A DNA stretch of 64,000 bases from Portunus trituberculatus (lineage: Eukaryota; Arthropoda; Malacostraca; Decapoda; Portunidae), in contig NC_059300.1 in assembly GCF_017591435.1 (NCBI RefSeq), positions 22,894,549 through 22,958,548 of the forward strand, read 5' to 3'. A model generated the notes under the pieces. It ran no database searches and was not told the DNA's origin. It was given only the letters and a program-made list of their open reading frames with translations. Shown piece after piece: positions 45,300 through 58,804 of the stretch (position 1 is the first letter of the stretch; each line of letters starts with the position of its first letter). The translations under genes and the position numbers were made by a program.

Positions 45300-45322
45300 A
45301 ATGTGGAGAATCTTTAGGAAAA

Positions 45323-45997
45323 GTGATGGAGAAGCAGGCTGAATGGAAAAAAAGTCAGGAAGTGGAAAGAAAGGAGGTAAATTACAAAGTTGCAAGTCTG
45401 GAAAAGGAAATCAAAGAGTCTGGGGAGAAAACTTTGGGCCTTGCTGAAATTATAGATCAACAGATCATAGAAGAGAAGATTGCTGAGAAAGTGGTGAAGG
45501 TTATTAAGTCAAATGAGACATTGGTGAGGGAAACTGTAGACAAAAAGAGATGTGTGGTGATATTTGGTGTGGAGGAGGATAAGACACCGAGTAAAATGGA
45601 GAGAGAGAAAACATAAAAAGGTGATAAATAATATCATTAATGTGGTGCAGGAGGAGGAAAAGACCTAGTACAAGAAATAGAGGACTTCCATAGAATTGGA
45701 AAGTTCACAGGAGAAGGTATGAGGCCAATAAGAATCAAACTTAAGTCACAAAAGGATGTAGATGAATTGGTGGAGAAGTCATGGAGGCTAGCCCAGCAGG
45801 AAACAACAAGGAAGATTTGGTTGAGAAGAGATCTCGGTGAAAAGGAAAGAGAAATGTTAAATGAGTTGAGAAAGGAGGCTTTGAAAAAAAATGAAGAGAG
45901 GACAGAAGAGGAGAAGAAAGAGTTTTTCTGGAGAATCTTGGATATGAGACTGAGGAAGTGGTTCATAACCCAGAAAAGTACAGCAAGAAAGGACTAA
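45323..45997 (+). pseudogene. LINE A7 ORF1 remnant
   Basis: Frame one (45323-45616) has MEKQAEWKKSQEVERKEVNY, GLAEIIDQQIIEEKIAEKVV and KKRCVVIFGVEEDKTPSKME. Frame two (45719-45997) has MRPIRIKLKSQKDVDELVEK, SWRLAQQETTRKIWLRRDL, GEKEREMLNELRKEALKKNE and a final FFWRILDMRLRKWFI. It spans the coiled-coil end, RRM-like and basic C-terminal parts. Two base losses between 45600 and 45670 split it. Confidence 0.8.
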
Positions 45998-46321
45998 AGA
46001 AACTTACGTATGAGCGAATGTAATGTATTCCAACATAAATGGAGTGATATCGGGATTTTAGAACTCAACGATTACTTGAGGGACAAGAACCCAGATATTG
46101 TGGGTCTTACTGAAACAAAACTGAGAGAGGGAGAAGACCTGATGATGGTTGGAGAAGGAAATATAATGTTTGGAAAAGAAATAGAGTAGGTAAGATGGGA
46201 GGAGGAGTGATGTTGCTGGTTAAAAAGATATAAAGGTGGATCAAGTGAAAGAAGGTATGGGAAAGGCAGAAGTGCTAAAGATCAGAGCAGAAACTAATGA
46301 AGGAAAAAGAGGCACTACATA

Positions 46322-46858
46322 GTGGTGTACGTACCACCTAAGACAAATGCATGGTCAGTACAGGAATATGAAGAAATGATAAGTGATACAGGAACATGTC
46401 TGGAAGAAATGTTGGGTGGCTGTGAACGAACTATAATGATGGGAGATTTTAATTGTAAAGAGGTGTGTTGGGAGGACTGGTCAATGGAAGGATCAGAGAC
46501 AACATGGGGAAATACACTATTGACACTGGCAATGGAAAATGTGTTAACTCAGTGGGTCAAAGAAGATACTAGGTTTGGAGGAGAGGGAGCATCATCAAGA
46601 CTGGACTTGGTCTTTAGTACAGAGCCAATGGTCATTGAGGAGATGAGGGTGGAGTGCCCTTTAGCAAAGAGTGATCATGCAGTTTTGGAGTTCAAGGTGA
46701 TAGATGAAGAGAAATCTAGAAGAAATGAAGAATATAAAGTGGGAAGATGGAATTATGCCAAGACAGATTTTGGAAACCTAAAGAAATTCTTTCAAGAGAC
46801 AAATTGGATGAAATTCAAGAGTGCTAAGGAGCAAATGAAAAGTGGAAGGAATTTATAA
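46322..46858 (+). CDS. LINE A7 endonuclease C-terminal two thirds
   Basis: The 178-residue frame has VYVPPKTNAWSVQEYEEMIS, IMMGDFNCKEVCWEDWSMEG and VECPLAKSDHAVLEFKVIDE. It is almost identical to the A6 frame at 37623-38225. Upstream, MYSNINGVISGF-like and TETKLREGEDLMMV pieces lie in other frames at about 46020-46260. Confidence 0.87.
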   Translation: MVYVPPKTNAWSVQEYEEMISDTGTCLEEMLGGCERTIMMGDFNCKEVCWEDWSMEGSETTWGNTLLTLAMENVLTQWVKEDTRFGGEGASSRLDLVFSTEPMVIEEMRVECPLAKSDHAVLEFKVIDEEKSRRNEEYKVGRWNYAKTDFGNLKKFFQETNWMKFKSAKEQMKSGRNL

Positions 46859-47904
46859 AATATACAAAGAAGGTGAGAAAAATTTGTACCAATAAGACAA
46901 CATAGAGAAGTTGGAAAGCAGGACTGGTTTAACGATAGATGTGAAAAGGCTAGAACAAGAAAAGAGGATGCATGGAAGAGGTGGAGAAGGAAAAGACGGA
47001 TTAAGCAGTGGAAAGTTACAAAAGAGCAAGAAATGAATATGTGTTGATTAGAAGAGAAGAAAGAAAGAAACAAGAAAAGGATATAATTGATAAATGTAAA
47101 GACCAACCAAGGCTTTTTACAGACATGTGAACAACAACATCAAAAATAGAGAAAGTATTGAAAGTTTAGAAGTAAATGGAGTATGCAGTGAAGATCCCAG
47201 GAAATGGCAGAGGCTATGAATGGATGCTTTCGGAAGGTATTCACAAAGGAGACTGCTTTTGACAAACCACTGGTAATGGAACAGAAAGGGATTATGAAGG
47301 AGTTTCAAGTAACTGTGGAGGAGATCAAGAATATGATGGGGAGTTTAGAAGTGAGAAAAGCTGTGGGACCTGATGGGGTATCAGGATGGATTTTAAGAGA
47401 ATGCAGGAGCAACTGGCAGAAAAAGTTTGTGAAGTAATTGATGCCTCATTAAGGGAAGGTGTAGTGCCCCAAGACTGGAAAAGAGCTAACATTGTCCCAA
47501 TTTATAAATCAGGTAACAAGAGAGACCCATTGAACTATAGACCAGTGTCACTTACAAGTGTGGTAGCTAAGATGTGTGAGAGGGTGGTGAAGAATAGATG
47601 GACAGACTTCTTGGAGAAAATGACATACTTTGTGAGTGTCAATTTGGTTTTAGAAAAGGGCGTTCATGCACGACAAACCTGATATGTTACTATTCGAGGG
47701 TGATAGATGTAATACAGGAAAGAGATGGTTGGGCTGATGGAATATATCTGGATTTAAAAAAGGCCTTTGATAAGGTACCACACCGGAGACTGATCTGGAA
47801 ACTTGAAATGGTAGGAGGAGTGCATGGCAGTTTACTAAAATGGATGGAAGACTTTTTGATAGGAAGAGAAATGAGAACAATAATTAAGGACAGACCATCA
47901 GACC

Positions 47905-48588
47905 ACTCAGCTCCCAACCCGGACCATACATTGCACCCGACATGTCACTAGTTCCCTGCGCTTTCCAAAGCCTACGAAGTTTTGTAGGCCTATTTCTTGC
48001 TCTATTTATTTATTTACAGATTCAAAACTTCGGTATGACTGCATTTTGGATGTTTCCCATTCATGGCATACAATTCGAAATATATTTTCTCTGACATGGG
48101 AATGTTTATATTTTAGCCACACCAAAGCATTCAGCAATTAGGAATTAGCAGTTAAAGGGTTAATGTTCAAATACATTATGTTTTAAGAGGAATAAAAGCA
48201 TGAATGTTTAGGAAAGTTCAGTATGGTAACTGGTGATGGTGAGGTGAAGAACCTGCAAGTGATACTATACTCACTGTTGATTCAAAGGAAAGAAAGGAAA
48301 CTGAAAATAAATGAAGGCAAGACCAAAACATTGAAACACATGAGGATGGTAAAGAGTATAAGAATAAAATGTAGTTTTCAGATTAGTTACTTAAAAGAGT
48401 AGAAGAATAAAGTCACACATGAATGGAAAAACAGATGTAAAGCAAGAAAATCTTAAACTCATGAGAGAAATCTGAAAAAGTTTCAAAACTTTTGAATGCA
48501 GGACATGTGAATAAAAATGCATTACAAGGTTGTCCTAATAAAAAATACTAGTAAAATAATGCTAAAACTGAAATGTTATTGTACACAC
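47905..48588. other. Intron sequence between LINE A7 and the 48589 exon
   Basis: No coding motif. GCAGTTAAAGGGTTAA at about 48150-48165 resembles a piggyBac-type terminus. The segment next to the A7 break (47905-48165) may therefore be a small DNA element; its left end was not identified. Confidence 0.4.
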
Positions 48589-48727
48589 CTTAACCTTTGC
48601 AGGCTTGGCTTCCTTTTTTTCCTTTTTCTTTGGCTGAGTGACTTGCCTTGCAAACAAGTCCACAAACTCTGTTTCATCAAATTCTTCCTCTTCCAACTCA
48701 TCCCAAAGGGGAACACCTGAGATCCTC
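48589..48727 (-). CDS. capu: Formin FH2 exon, lasso end and linker
   Basis: The 139-nt exon encodes RISGVPLWDELEEEEFDETE and FVDLFARQVTQPKKKEKKEA plus KPAKVK. PLWDELEEExFDExEFxxLF is the FMN-type segment after the FH2 lasso, and the lysine-rich tail is the flexible linker to the knob. The acceptor ATTCCAG is at 48728-48734 and the donor GTGTGTAC at 48581-48588. It takes one base to complete an Arg codon and ends in phase 0. It is followed by the 22.2-kb intron. Confidence 0.92.
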
Positions 48728-48829
48728 CTGGAATGTTTTAGTCATAGTTTTATATCAATAATTTAACATGGTTAAGATCTTAAGATCCTATCACTCATTT
48801 TATTTGGGCATTACAATCAAGTTAATTAC

Positions 48830-49103
48830 CTTTTCTTTGATGATCTTTTACTCTTTTTCTTTTTTATAGTTTCAGTTTTATTTTCGTCTTCACTGTCTTC
48901 TCTCTTTTCCTTCATTTCTGTATCCTCTGATTCCTTATCTTCAACTTCAGCAGGCTTTTCTTCAGATGGTGCCTTATCATCTTCCTCTTCAGATGCTTCA
49001 GATGGGGACTCGGGCTTTTCGACTTTAGGTGTGCTAAGCTGAATCCTAGTCCAGTACAGTGGCTTCATAGCCATCTTGGGGTTGATGGGCCTTTTGCGCA
49101 ATA
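48830..49103 (-). CDS. capu: Formin FH2 exon, lasso start with long acidic insertion
   Basis: The 274-nt exon encodes VLRKRPINPKMAMKPLYWTR and IQLSTPKVEKPESPSEAS, then an unusual charged stretch with EEEDDKAPSEEKPAEVEDKE and ending KKKKSKRSSKKR. KPLYWTRIQL is the start of the FMN/Cappuccino FH2 lasso. Vertebrate FMN proteins, as I recall, have only about ten residues between this motif and the next W-(D/E)-x-(I/L)-E-E. Here about 75 are present. The acceptor TATTGCAG is at 49104-49111 and the donor GTAATT at 48824-48829. Phase 1 in, phase 2 out. Confidence 0.92.
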
Positions 49104-51832
<2,729 letters not shown>

Positions 51833-51844
51833 CACACACACACA

Positions 51845-51846
<2 letters not shown>

Positions 51847-51896
<50 letters not shown>
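51847..51896. repeat. (GT)n between SINE fragment and LINE A8
   Basis: A 50-bp GT run next to the A8 tail. A short CA run at 51832-51846 precedes it, so the strand of the repeat flips once here. Confidence 0.92.
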
Positions 51897-51898
<2 letters not shown>

Positions 51899-54800
51899 TT
51901 ACCTAATTGTATTTACCTAATTGTAACATACGGGAAAAGAGCTATGCTCGTGTTGTCCCGTCTCCATATCTATTAATGTCCAGCTTTTTCTTAAAATCAT
52001 GAATATTCCTTGCGTTGACCACTTCCACGTCTAAACTATTCCATGCTTCCACCCTTCTATGAGGGAAGCTATATTTTTCACATCTCTCCTATAAGTGGCC
52101 ATTTTAGTTTTTTCCCATGCCCTCTCGACATTCTTCCATTCCACATACACAGATCTTCCCTATCCATTTTTCCATGCCAATCATCACTCTGTATATTGCT
52201 ATCAGGTCTCCCTTTCTTCTGTTTTCCAGGGTTGGAAGTTGCATTCTTTTCAGTCTGTCTTCATAAGTCAAATCTCTTAAGTCAGGCACCATTTTCGTTG
52301 CAGCCCTCTGTACTTTCTCTAGTTTCCTTATGTGTTTCTTTAAGTTCGAGCCCACTGTATTGTTGCATATTCAAGCCTCGGTCTTATCATTGCAGTAATT
52401 ATTTTCTTCATCATTTCTTCATCTAGATATACGAACGCCACTCTTATGTTCCTCAATAAGTTCAATACTTCTCCAATTATTTTGTTTATATGTCTCTCTG
52501 GCGATAGGTCATTGGTAATTGTCACCCCAAGGTCTTTTTCTTCATGACTGGTTTTATGTCTTCATTTCCTATCTTGTACATACTCCTGATTCTTCTTTCA
52601 CTCTTGCCAAACTCTATTTTCTTGCATTTTGTCGTGTTGAACTCCATTTGCCATGTACAGCTCCATTTCCATATTCTGTCCAAGTCTTCCTGGAGTAGTT
52701 CGCAATCTTTGTCACATCTCACTTTTCTTAACAATTTTGCATCGTCTGCAAATAGGCTCACATAACTGGACACCCCATCCACCATGTCATTTATGTAGAC
52801 TGCGAACATTACTGGTGCCAACACTGATCCCTGTGGAACTCCACTCTCCACCAATCCCCATTCTGATGGTCTGTCCTTAATTATTGTTCTCATTTCTCTT
52901 CCTACCAAAAGTCTTCCATCCATTTTAGTAAACTGCCATGCACTCCTCCTACCATTTCAAGTTTCCAGATCAGTCTCTGGTGTGGTACCTTATCAAAGGC
53001 CTTTTTTAAATCCAGATATATTCCATCAGCCCAACCATCTCTTTCCTGTATTACATCTATCACCCTCGAATAGTAACATATCAGGTTTGTCGTGCATGAA
53101 CGCCCTTTCCTAAAACCAAATTGACACTCACAAAGTATGTCATTTTTCTCCAAGAAGTCTGTCCATCTATTCTTCACCACCCTCTCACACATCTTAGCTA
53201 CCACACTTGTAAGTGACACTGGTCTATAGTTCAATGGGTCTCTTGTTACCTGATTTATAGATTGGGACAATGTTAGCTCTTTTCCAGTCTTGGGGCACTA
53301 CGCCTTCCCTTAATGAGGCATCAATTACTTCACAAACTTTTTCTGCCAATTGCTCCTGCATTCTCTTAAAATCCATCCTGATACCCCATCAGGTCCCACA
53401 GCTTTTCTCACTTCTAAACTCCCCATCATGTTCTTGATCTCCTCCACCGTTACTTGAAACTCCTTCATAATCCCTTTCTGTTCCATTACCAGTGGTTTGT
53501 CAAAAGCAGTCTCCTTTGTGAATACCTTCCGAAAGCATCCATTCATAGCCTCTGCCATTTCCTGGGATCTTCACTGTATACTCCATTTACTTCTAAACTT
53601 TCAATACTTTCTATTTTTGATGTTGTTGTTCACATGTCTGTAAAAAGCCTTGGTTGGTCTTTACATTTATCAATTATATCCTTTTCTTGTTTCTTTCTTT
53701 CTTCTCTTCTAATCAACACATATTCATTTCTTGCTCTTTTGTAACTTTCCCACTGCTTAATCCGTCTTTTCCTTCTCCACCTCTTCCATGCATCCTCTTT
53801 TCTTGTTCTAGCCTTTTCACATCTATCGTTAAACCAGTCCTGCTTTCCAACTTCTCTATGTTGTCTTATTGGTACAAATTTTTCTCACCTTCTTTGTATA
53901 TTTTTATAAATTCCTTCCACTTTTCATTTGCTCCTTAGCACTCTTGAATTTCATCCAATTTGTCTCTTGAAAGAATTTCTTTAGGTTTCCAAAATCTGTC
54001 TTGGCATAATTCCATCTTCCCACTTTATATTCTTCATTTCTTCTAGATTTCTCTTCGTCTATCACCTTGAACTCCAAAACTGCATGATCACTCTTTGCTA
54101 AAGGGCACTCCACCCTCATCTCCTCAATGACCATTGGCTCTGTACTAAAGACCAAGTCCAGTCTTGACGATGCTCCTCTCCTCCAAACCTAGTATCTTCT
54201 TTGACCCACTGAGTTAACACATTTTCCATTGCCAGTGTCAATAGTGTATTTCCCATGTTGTCTCTGATCCTTCCATTGACCAGTCCTCCCAACACACCTC
54301 TTTACAATTAAAATCTCCCATCATTATAGTTCGTTCACAGCCACCCAACATTTCTTCCAGACATGTTCCTGTATCACTTATCATTTCTTCATATTCCTGT
54401 ACTGACCATGCATTTGTCTTAGGTGGTACGTACACCACTATGTAGTGCCTCTTTTTCCTTCATTAGTTTCTGCTCTGATCTTTAGCACTTCTGCCTTTCC
54501 CATACCTTTTTCACTTGATCCACCTTTATATCTTTTTTAACCAGCAACATCACTCCTCCTCCCATCTTACCTACTCTATTTCTTTTCCAAACGTTATATT
54601 TCCCTTCTCCAACCTTCATCAGGTCTTCTCCTCTCTCAGTTTTGTTTCAGTAAGACCCACAATATCTGGGTTCTTGTCCCTCAAGTAATCGTTGAGTTCT
54701 AAAATCCCGATATCACTCCATTTATGTTGGAATACATTACATTTCGCTCATATGTAAGTTTCTTTAGTCCTTTCTTGCTGTACTTTTCTGGGTTATGAAC

Positions 54801-55909
54801 CACTTCCTCAGTCTCATATCCAAGATTCTCCAGAAAACTCTTTCTTCTCCTCTTCTGTCCTCTCTTCATTTTTTTCAAAGCCTCCTTTCTCAACTCATTT
54901 AACATTTCTCTTTCCTTTTCACCGAGATCTCTTCTCAACCAAATCTTCCTTGTTGTTTCCTGCTGGGCTAGCCTCCATGACTTCTCCACCAATTCATCTA
55001 CATCCTTTTGTGACTTAAGTTTGATTCTTATTGGCCTCATACCTTCTCTTGTGAACTTTCCAATTCTATGGAAGTCCTCTATTTCTTGTACTAGGTCTTT
55101 TCCTCCTCTTGCACCACATTAATGATATTATTTATCACCTTTTTATGTTTTTCTCTCTCCATTTTACTCGGTGTCTTATCCTCCTCCACACCAAATATCA
55201 CCACACATCTCTTTTTGTCTACAGTTTCCCTCACCAATGTCTCATTTGACTTAATAACCTTCACCACTTTCTCAGCTATCTTCTCTTCTATGATCTGTTG
55301 ATCTATAATTTCAGCAAGGCCCAAAGTTTTCTCCCTGACTCTTTGATTTCCTTTTCCAGACTTGCAACTTTGTAATTTACCTCCTTTCTTTCCACTTCCT
55401 GACTTTTTTCCATTCAGCCTGCTTCTCCATCACTTTTCCTAGAGATTCTCCACATTTTCGCAATTCACTTTAATTAGCTTAACTTCCTCTTTCAGTGCTG
55501 CATTTTCCTTCTTCATATCGGCACAGTCTTTCTTACATTGTCATAACTCGTTTCCAGGCCCTCATACTTTTCAAACAGTTTTTCAATTTTACCTTCTAAC
55601 TCCAGAATTTTCTTCACATAAGCGCTCTTCTCCATTATTCCTTGAAACCCTGTGAAGTCTGATTCCTCTTTCGAGTTCACGGCCGCCATGTTGCGCAGAC
55701 GTAAACAAACCAGCTGATGGCTCAAACGCAGGCTACAGTTTATATTTACCTTCACTGGACATTATTTTGCTAATCAACAGTTAACATGACTATATGGAGA
55801 CGGGACAAACATTACCAGCTCCTTTCCCACCTTGGTTACTCTTAGGTAACTGTAGAATTATAGATGATTGCTCTGGAGCTCAGCGACCACCTCCGCCATC
55901 GACGATGTC

Positions 55910-55911
<2 letters not shown>
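51897..55911 (-). mobile_element. LINE family A, copy A8, full length
   Basis: The tail has two TTAGGTAAATAC units. ORF2 and ORF1 pieces occur in normal order: thumb 52525-52104, palm 52923-52522, RT N-terminus 53270-52902 and 53558-53325, endonuclease 54438-53904, ORF1 C-terminus 55040-54699, ORF1 start at 55689. The 5' end in sense is ACGGGACATCGTCGATGGCG, directly next to (AC)n at 55912. Subfamily II, close to A6. Confidence 0.92.
52902..53270 (-). CDS. LINE A8 ORF2 fragment: RT blocks 2-3
   Basis: The 122-residue frame has RDPLNYRPVSLTSVVAKMCE, CQFGFRKGRSCTTNLICYYS and GIYLDLKKAFDKVPHQRLIW. Motifs B and C are in the next frame (52923-52522: SGVPQGSVLAPVMFAVYIND and SLFADDAKLLRKV). The break is in an A run that is one base longer in A5 and A7. 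Otherwise identical to A3 and A6 at almost all residues. Confidence 0.82.
   Translation of the reverse strand: MSQSINQVTRDPLNYRPVSLTSVVAKMCERVVKNRWTDFLEKNDILCECQFGFRKGRSCTTNLICYYSRVIDVIQERDGWADGIYLDLKKAFDKVPHQRLIWKLEMVGGVHGSLLKWMEDFW

Positions 55912-55948
<37 letters not shown>
55912..55948. repeat. (GT)n at the 5' end of LINE A8
   Basis: A 37-bp GT run directly follows the full-length 5' end of A8, then gives way to unique intron sequence (GCAACATTTTTAC). One side of this array is therefore non-repetitive host DNA. Confidence 0.95.
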
Positions 55949-55949
<1 letters not shown>

Positions 55950-56494
55950 AACATTTTTACACTTCATACCAAGTACCTTCACACCAGTACAAGGCACTAT
56001 TTAGTGAGTGTAGGAATGCAGCACAGGAGATTTTCTGAACTACCCTTCCACATGCACCAATTGATCATGCAAGTCATCATGCCGCTGTGGAAACTATAGT
56101 GTATGCATAACTTCCTAAAGTGACTATGTACTAAGCACAGGGCATGGATAGTCATGAAAGAAAAGTTTATAAGCATTTGAAAACTAGGCATTAGAGAACC
56201 TGAGAAATAAAAGTAATAAAGCTGTTACCAATTTCTGCTGAAGAAAAATTAATCCTCTAAACATACTACTAATGCTATCAACACAATTCTAATGATATAT
56301 AATAATGCATAAAATAAAAGATACTTTTCAATATAATATTGAATGTAATGGATTTGATGTTAAAAAATAAAAGAGCAAAACTTTTTTTTAAAAAGTCCTA
56401 CAATAATATATTCGTAAACTGTAAGAATTTTTTATCTTCCTCTTAATGCACACTCATGTTTCAGCCAGACTAGTGCATACAAACATATGTACGT
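55949..56494. other. Unique intron sequence
   Basis: AT-rich and without motifs. Useful as flanking DNA between the two AC-linked element clusters. Confidence 0.6.
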
Positions 56495-56559
56495 ACACAC
56501 ACACACACACACACACACACAGAGCATAAAGCCCAGGCCCTGTAAAACTACAACTAGGT

Positions 56560-56627
<68 letters not shown>

Positions 56628-56635
56628 AAAACAGT
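56495..56635. repeat. (AC)n arrays around a 40-bp LINE tail unit
   Basis: AC runs at 56495-56520 and 56561-56625. The unit between them (56521-56560, plus strand) reads AGAGCATAAAGCCCAGGCCC then TGTAAAACTACAACTAGGTA. Both flanks are AC on the sense strand of the unit. LINE C2 begins just after the second run. Confidence 0.9.
56521..56560 (+). mobile_element. Short LINE tail unit (family E-like)
   Basis: It matches the last 40 bases of LINE E at 26615-26660 and has the same AGAGCATAAA beginning as the minus-strand unit at 3877-3910. No coding content. Confidence 0.65.
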
Positions 56636-57050
56636 GAGGTTTACACACAAATTCAGGAGAACACCAGTCACTGTAATAGAGATTATCAAGAAGGAAGATT
56701 TAGTGAGAGATGCAGTGGACAAGAAAAAATGCTTTGTGATTTATGGGATGAGAGAAAAGAAAAATCCAAATAAATTCACAAGAGATCGTGAAGGAAGAGA
56801 AATGGCCAAAACAGTTATCAAACAAGTACAAGACAGCACACAAGAATTTGACCAGGAGGTGGAGGAAGTGATTAGACTCGGAAGGTACAGTGAAGGAGGA
56901 AAGAGACTAATGAAGGTAAAAAAGAGATCTCAAGTGGCTGTAGAGGAAATTATGGCTAGAAAAGGGAAGCTGGCCGATAATGTCAATCACAAGGAAATAT
57001 GGATAAAAAGAGATAGGGGAAAGGGAAAAGGAGAAAGTGCTAAGAAGTGA
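56634..57050 (+). pseudogene. LINE C2 ORF1 C-terminal part
   Basis: It reads IIKKEDLVRDAVDKKKCFVI, YGMREKKNPNKFTRDREGRE, VEEVIRLGRYSEGGKRLMKV and a basic end, parallel to ORF1 of C1 (10301-9891). The coiled-coil half is lost to 5' truncation. The first few codons come from flanking sequence. Confidence 0.75.
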
Positions 57051-57131
57051 AGCTAAGTAAAAAATGAGAAAAGGACAGAGATAAGAGAAGAAGAATTTTT
57101 AATCGAGGGTTCTAGATATGAGACTAAAGAA

Positions 57132-58151
57132 GTGGTATCTAAGGAAAAAAGAGGAGGTCGTGGAGGAAGTAATAAATTAAGAGTAACTTATACTAGCATA
57201 GATGGTTTGTTATCAAGTATAATGGAAGTAAGGGATTATTTGAAAGAGAAAAAGCCAGATGTAATGAGTATTGTTGAAACAAAACTGAAAAAAGAGATCC
57301 ATGTCAACTTTAAAGAGGAAGGATATAATACCTGGAGGAGGGACAGGAAGGATAAAGGGGGAGGAGGAGTGCTAGTAATGGTTCGTGATAATATATGTGT
57401 GGAGGATCTGTAATGTGGAGAGGATAAAGTGGAAGTATTGGGTGTAACAATCAGAACAGAAGATTTGAAGGAAAGAAAAATTATAGTTACTTATGTTCCA
57501 CCAAAGACTAATACATGGGGATCAGAAGAGTATAAAGATATGCAAAGAGAGGTGATAAAGTGCCTAGATAACATGATAAGAAGAGATAGAACAATACTCT
57601 TAGTTGGAGACTTTAACTGTAAAAAAATAAACTGGAGAGAGATGGAAGTAATGGAAAATGTTGGGCAGTGGAGTGAGAAAGTGTTACAGCTAACTATGTT
57701 TAATACAATGGACCAGTGAGTGGAGGAATCCACAAGGTACAGGGGGGAAGAAGAACCATCGTTGCTTGATTTAGTCTTCACAAAGAAACCAGAGTACCCT
57801 CCAATCATACAATACCTTAGTCCAATGGGGAAAAATGATCATGCGACAGTAGAGATACAAATGCAGGAGGAAGACGAGATAAGTTACAGAAAGGACTATA
57901 AAGGAGAGAGATTAAATTATGCAAGAGCGGATTTTGAAAAATTAACGAGTTATTTTGCTGATATTCAGTGGAGTAATATTATGTGCAGGAAGACTTTACA
58001 AGAGAAATATGATATATTCTTACAAAAATACTATGAAGGAGTAAAAAAGTTTGTTCCTGTTTATAGAGTTCAGGAAAAAATACATGCATGGTACAATGCT
58101 AGATGCTTACAAGTAAAAAGGCAAAGGATAAAGCGTGGAAGAAACTTTTAA
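57132..58151 (+). pseudogene. LINE C2 endonuclease
   Basis: Three frames hold RVTYTSIDGLLSSIMEVRDY and SIVETKLKKEIHVNFKEEGY (57132-57413, stop at 57411), VTYVPPKTNTWGSEEYKDMQ and LLVGDFNCKKINWREMEV (57429-57719), and RYRGEEEPSLLDLVFTKKPE with MGKNDHATVEIQMQEEDE (57720-58151). The terminal SDH triad has become N-D-H (GKNDH in place of GKSDH), a change from C1. Breaks are simple stops rather than large deletions. Confidence 0.85.
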
Positions 58152-58768
58152 AGCAGGGAAATGACTATAATAGTCATCAGTACAAAGATACTAGAAATGA
58201 ATATATTGATATTAGAGTAAGGAGAGAGGAAGAAAGAAAGTTTGAGAAAGATGTAGTGGATAAAAGCAAGGAGGAACCCAAACTTTTCTACAAGTTTATA
58301 AATGGCAAAACAAAGAATAAGGAAACAATTGAAAAAATAATTAAAGAAGGAAAGACATACCAAACAGAGAAGGAAATGTGTGAAATAATGAATGAAAGCT
58401 TCAAAACGGTATTCACTGAAGATGATGATTTCACAGAACCTAATAGGACATTGAATTGCCAAGGATTACAGGAGATTGCAGTGCACAAAGAGGATATTGG
58501 AAGATTACTGGACAGGTTGGAAGTCAGAAAAGCAATGGGGCCAGATGGTGTATCAGGCTGGGTGTTAAAAGAATGTAAAGAGCAATTACTGGATCCAATT
58601 TGGGAAATAATTAAAAGTTCAATAAATGAAGGGAAAGTTCCACTACAGTGGAAGAGAGCCAATGTAATACCGATATTTAAAGGAGGAAAGGCAACTGAAC
58701 CACTAAACTACAGACCAGTGTCACTTACAAGTGTCGTAGGGAAGTTATGTGAAATAATTATCAAATAA
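58103..58768 (+). CDS. LINE C2 ORF2: linker and RT blocks 0-2
   Basis: The 221-residue frame has MLTSKKAKDKAWKKLLKQGN, FYKFINGKTKNKETIEKII, FKTVFTEDDDFTEPNRTLNC, RKAMGPDGVSGWVLKECKEQ, QWKRANVIPIFKGGKATEPL and NYRPVSLTSVVGKLCEIIIK, ending at a TAA where C1 has a Glu codon (EKWVKFLEEEQ). It closely matches C1 and shows the same linker to RT order. Confidence 0.87.
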   Translation: MLTSKKAKDKAWKKLLKQGNDYNSHQYKDTRNEYIDIRVRREEERKFEKDVVDKSKEEPKLFYKFINGKTKNKETIEKIIKEGKTYQTEKEMCEIMNESFKTVFTEDDDFTEPNRTLNCQGLQEIAVHKEDIGRLLDRLEVRKAMGPDGVSGWVLKECKEQLLDPIWEIIKSSINEGKVPLQWKRANVIPIFKGGKATEPLNYRPVSLTSVVGKLCEIIIK

Positions 58769-58804
58769 AAGTGCGTTAAATTTCTAGAAGAGGAGCAAGT
58801 CATA

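Larger units (their letters stand above)
45300..47904 (+). mobile_element. LINE family A, copy A7, truncated at both ends
   Basis: It begins inside ORF1 (NCEKCGESLGKVMEKQ region) right after (AC)n and ends inside RT motif B territory at IIKDRPSD (47904), where unrelated sequence starts. It lacks the palm catalytic DD, thumb and tail. ORF1 pieces 45323-45997, endonuclease 46322-46858, RT 47204-47951. It is the only A copy on the plus strand and the only one without a 3' end. Confidence 0.9.
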
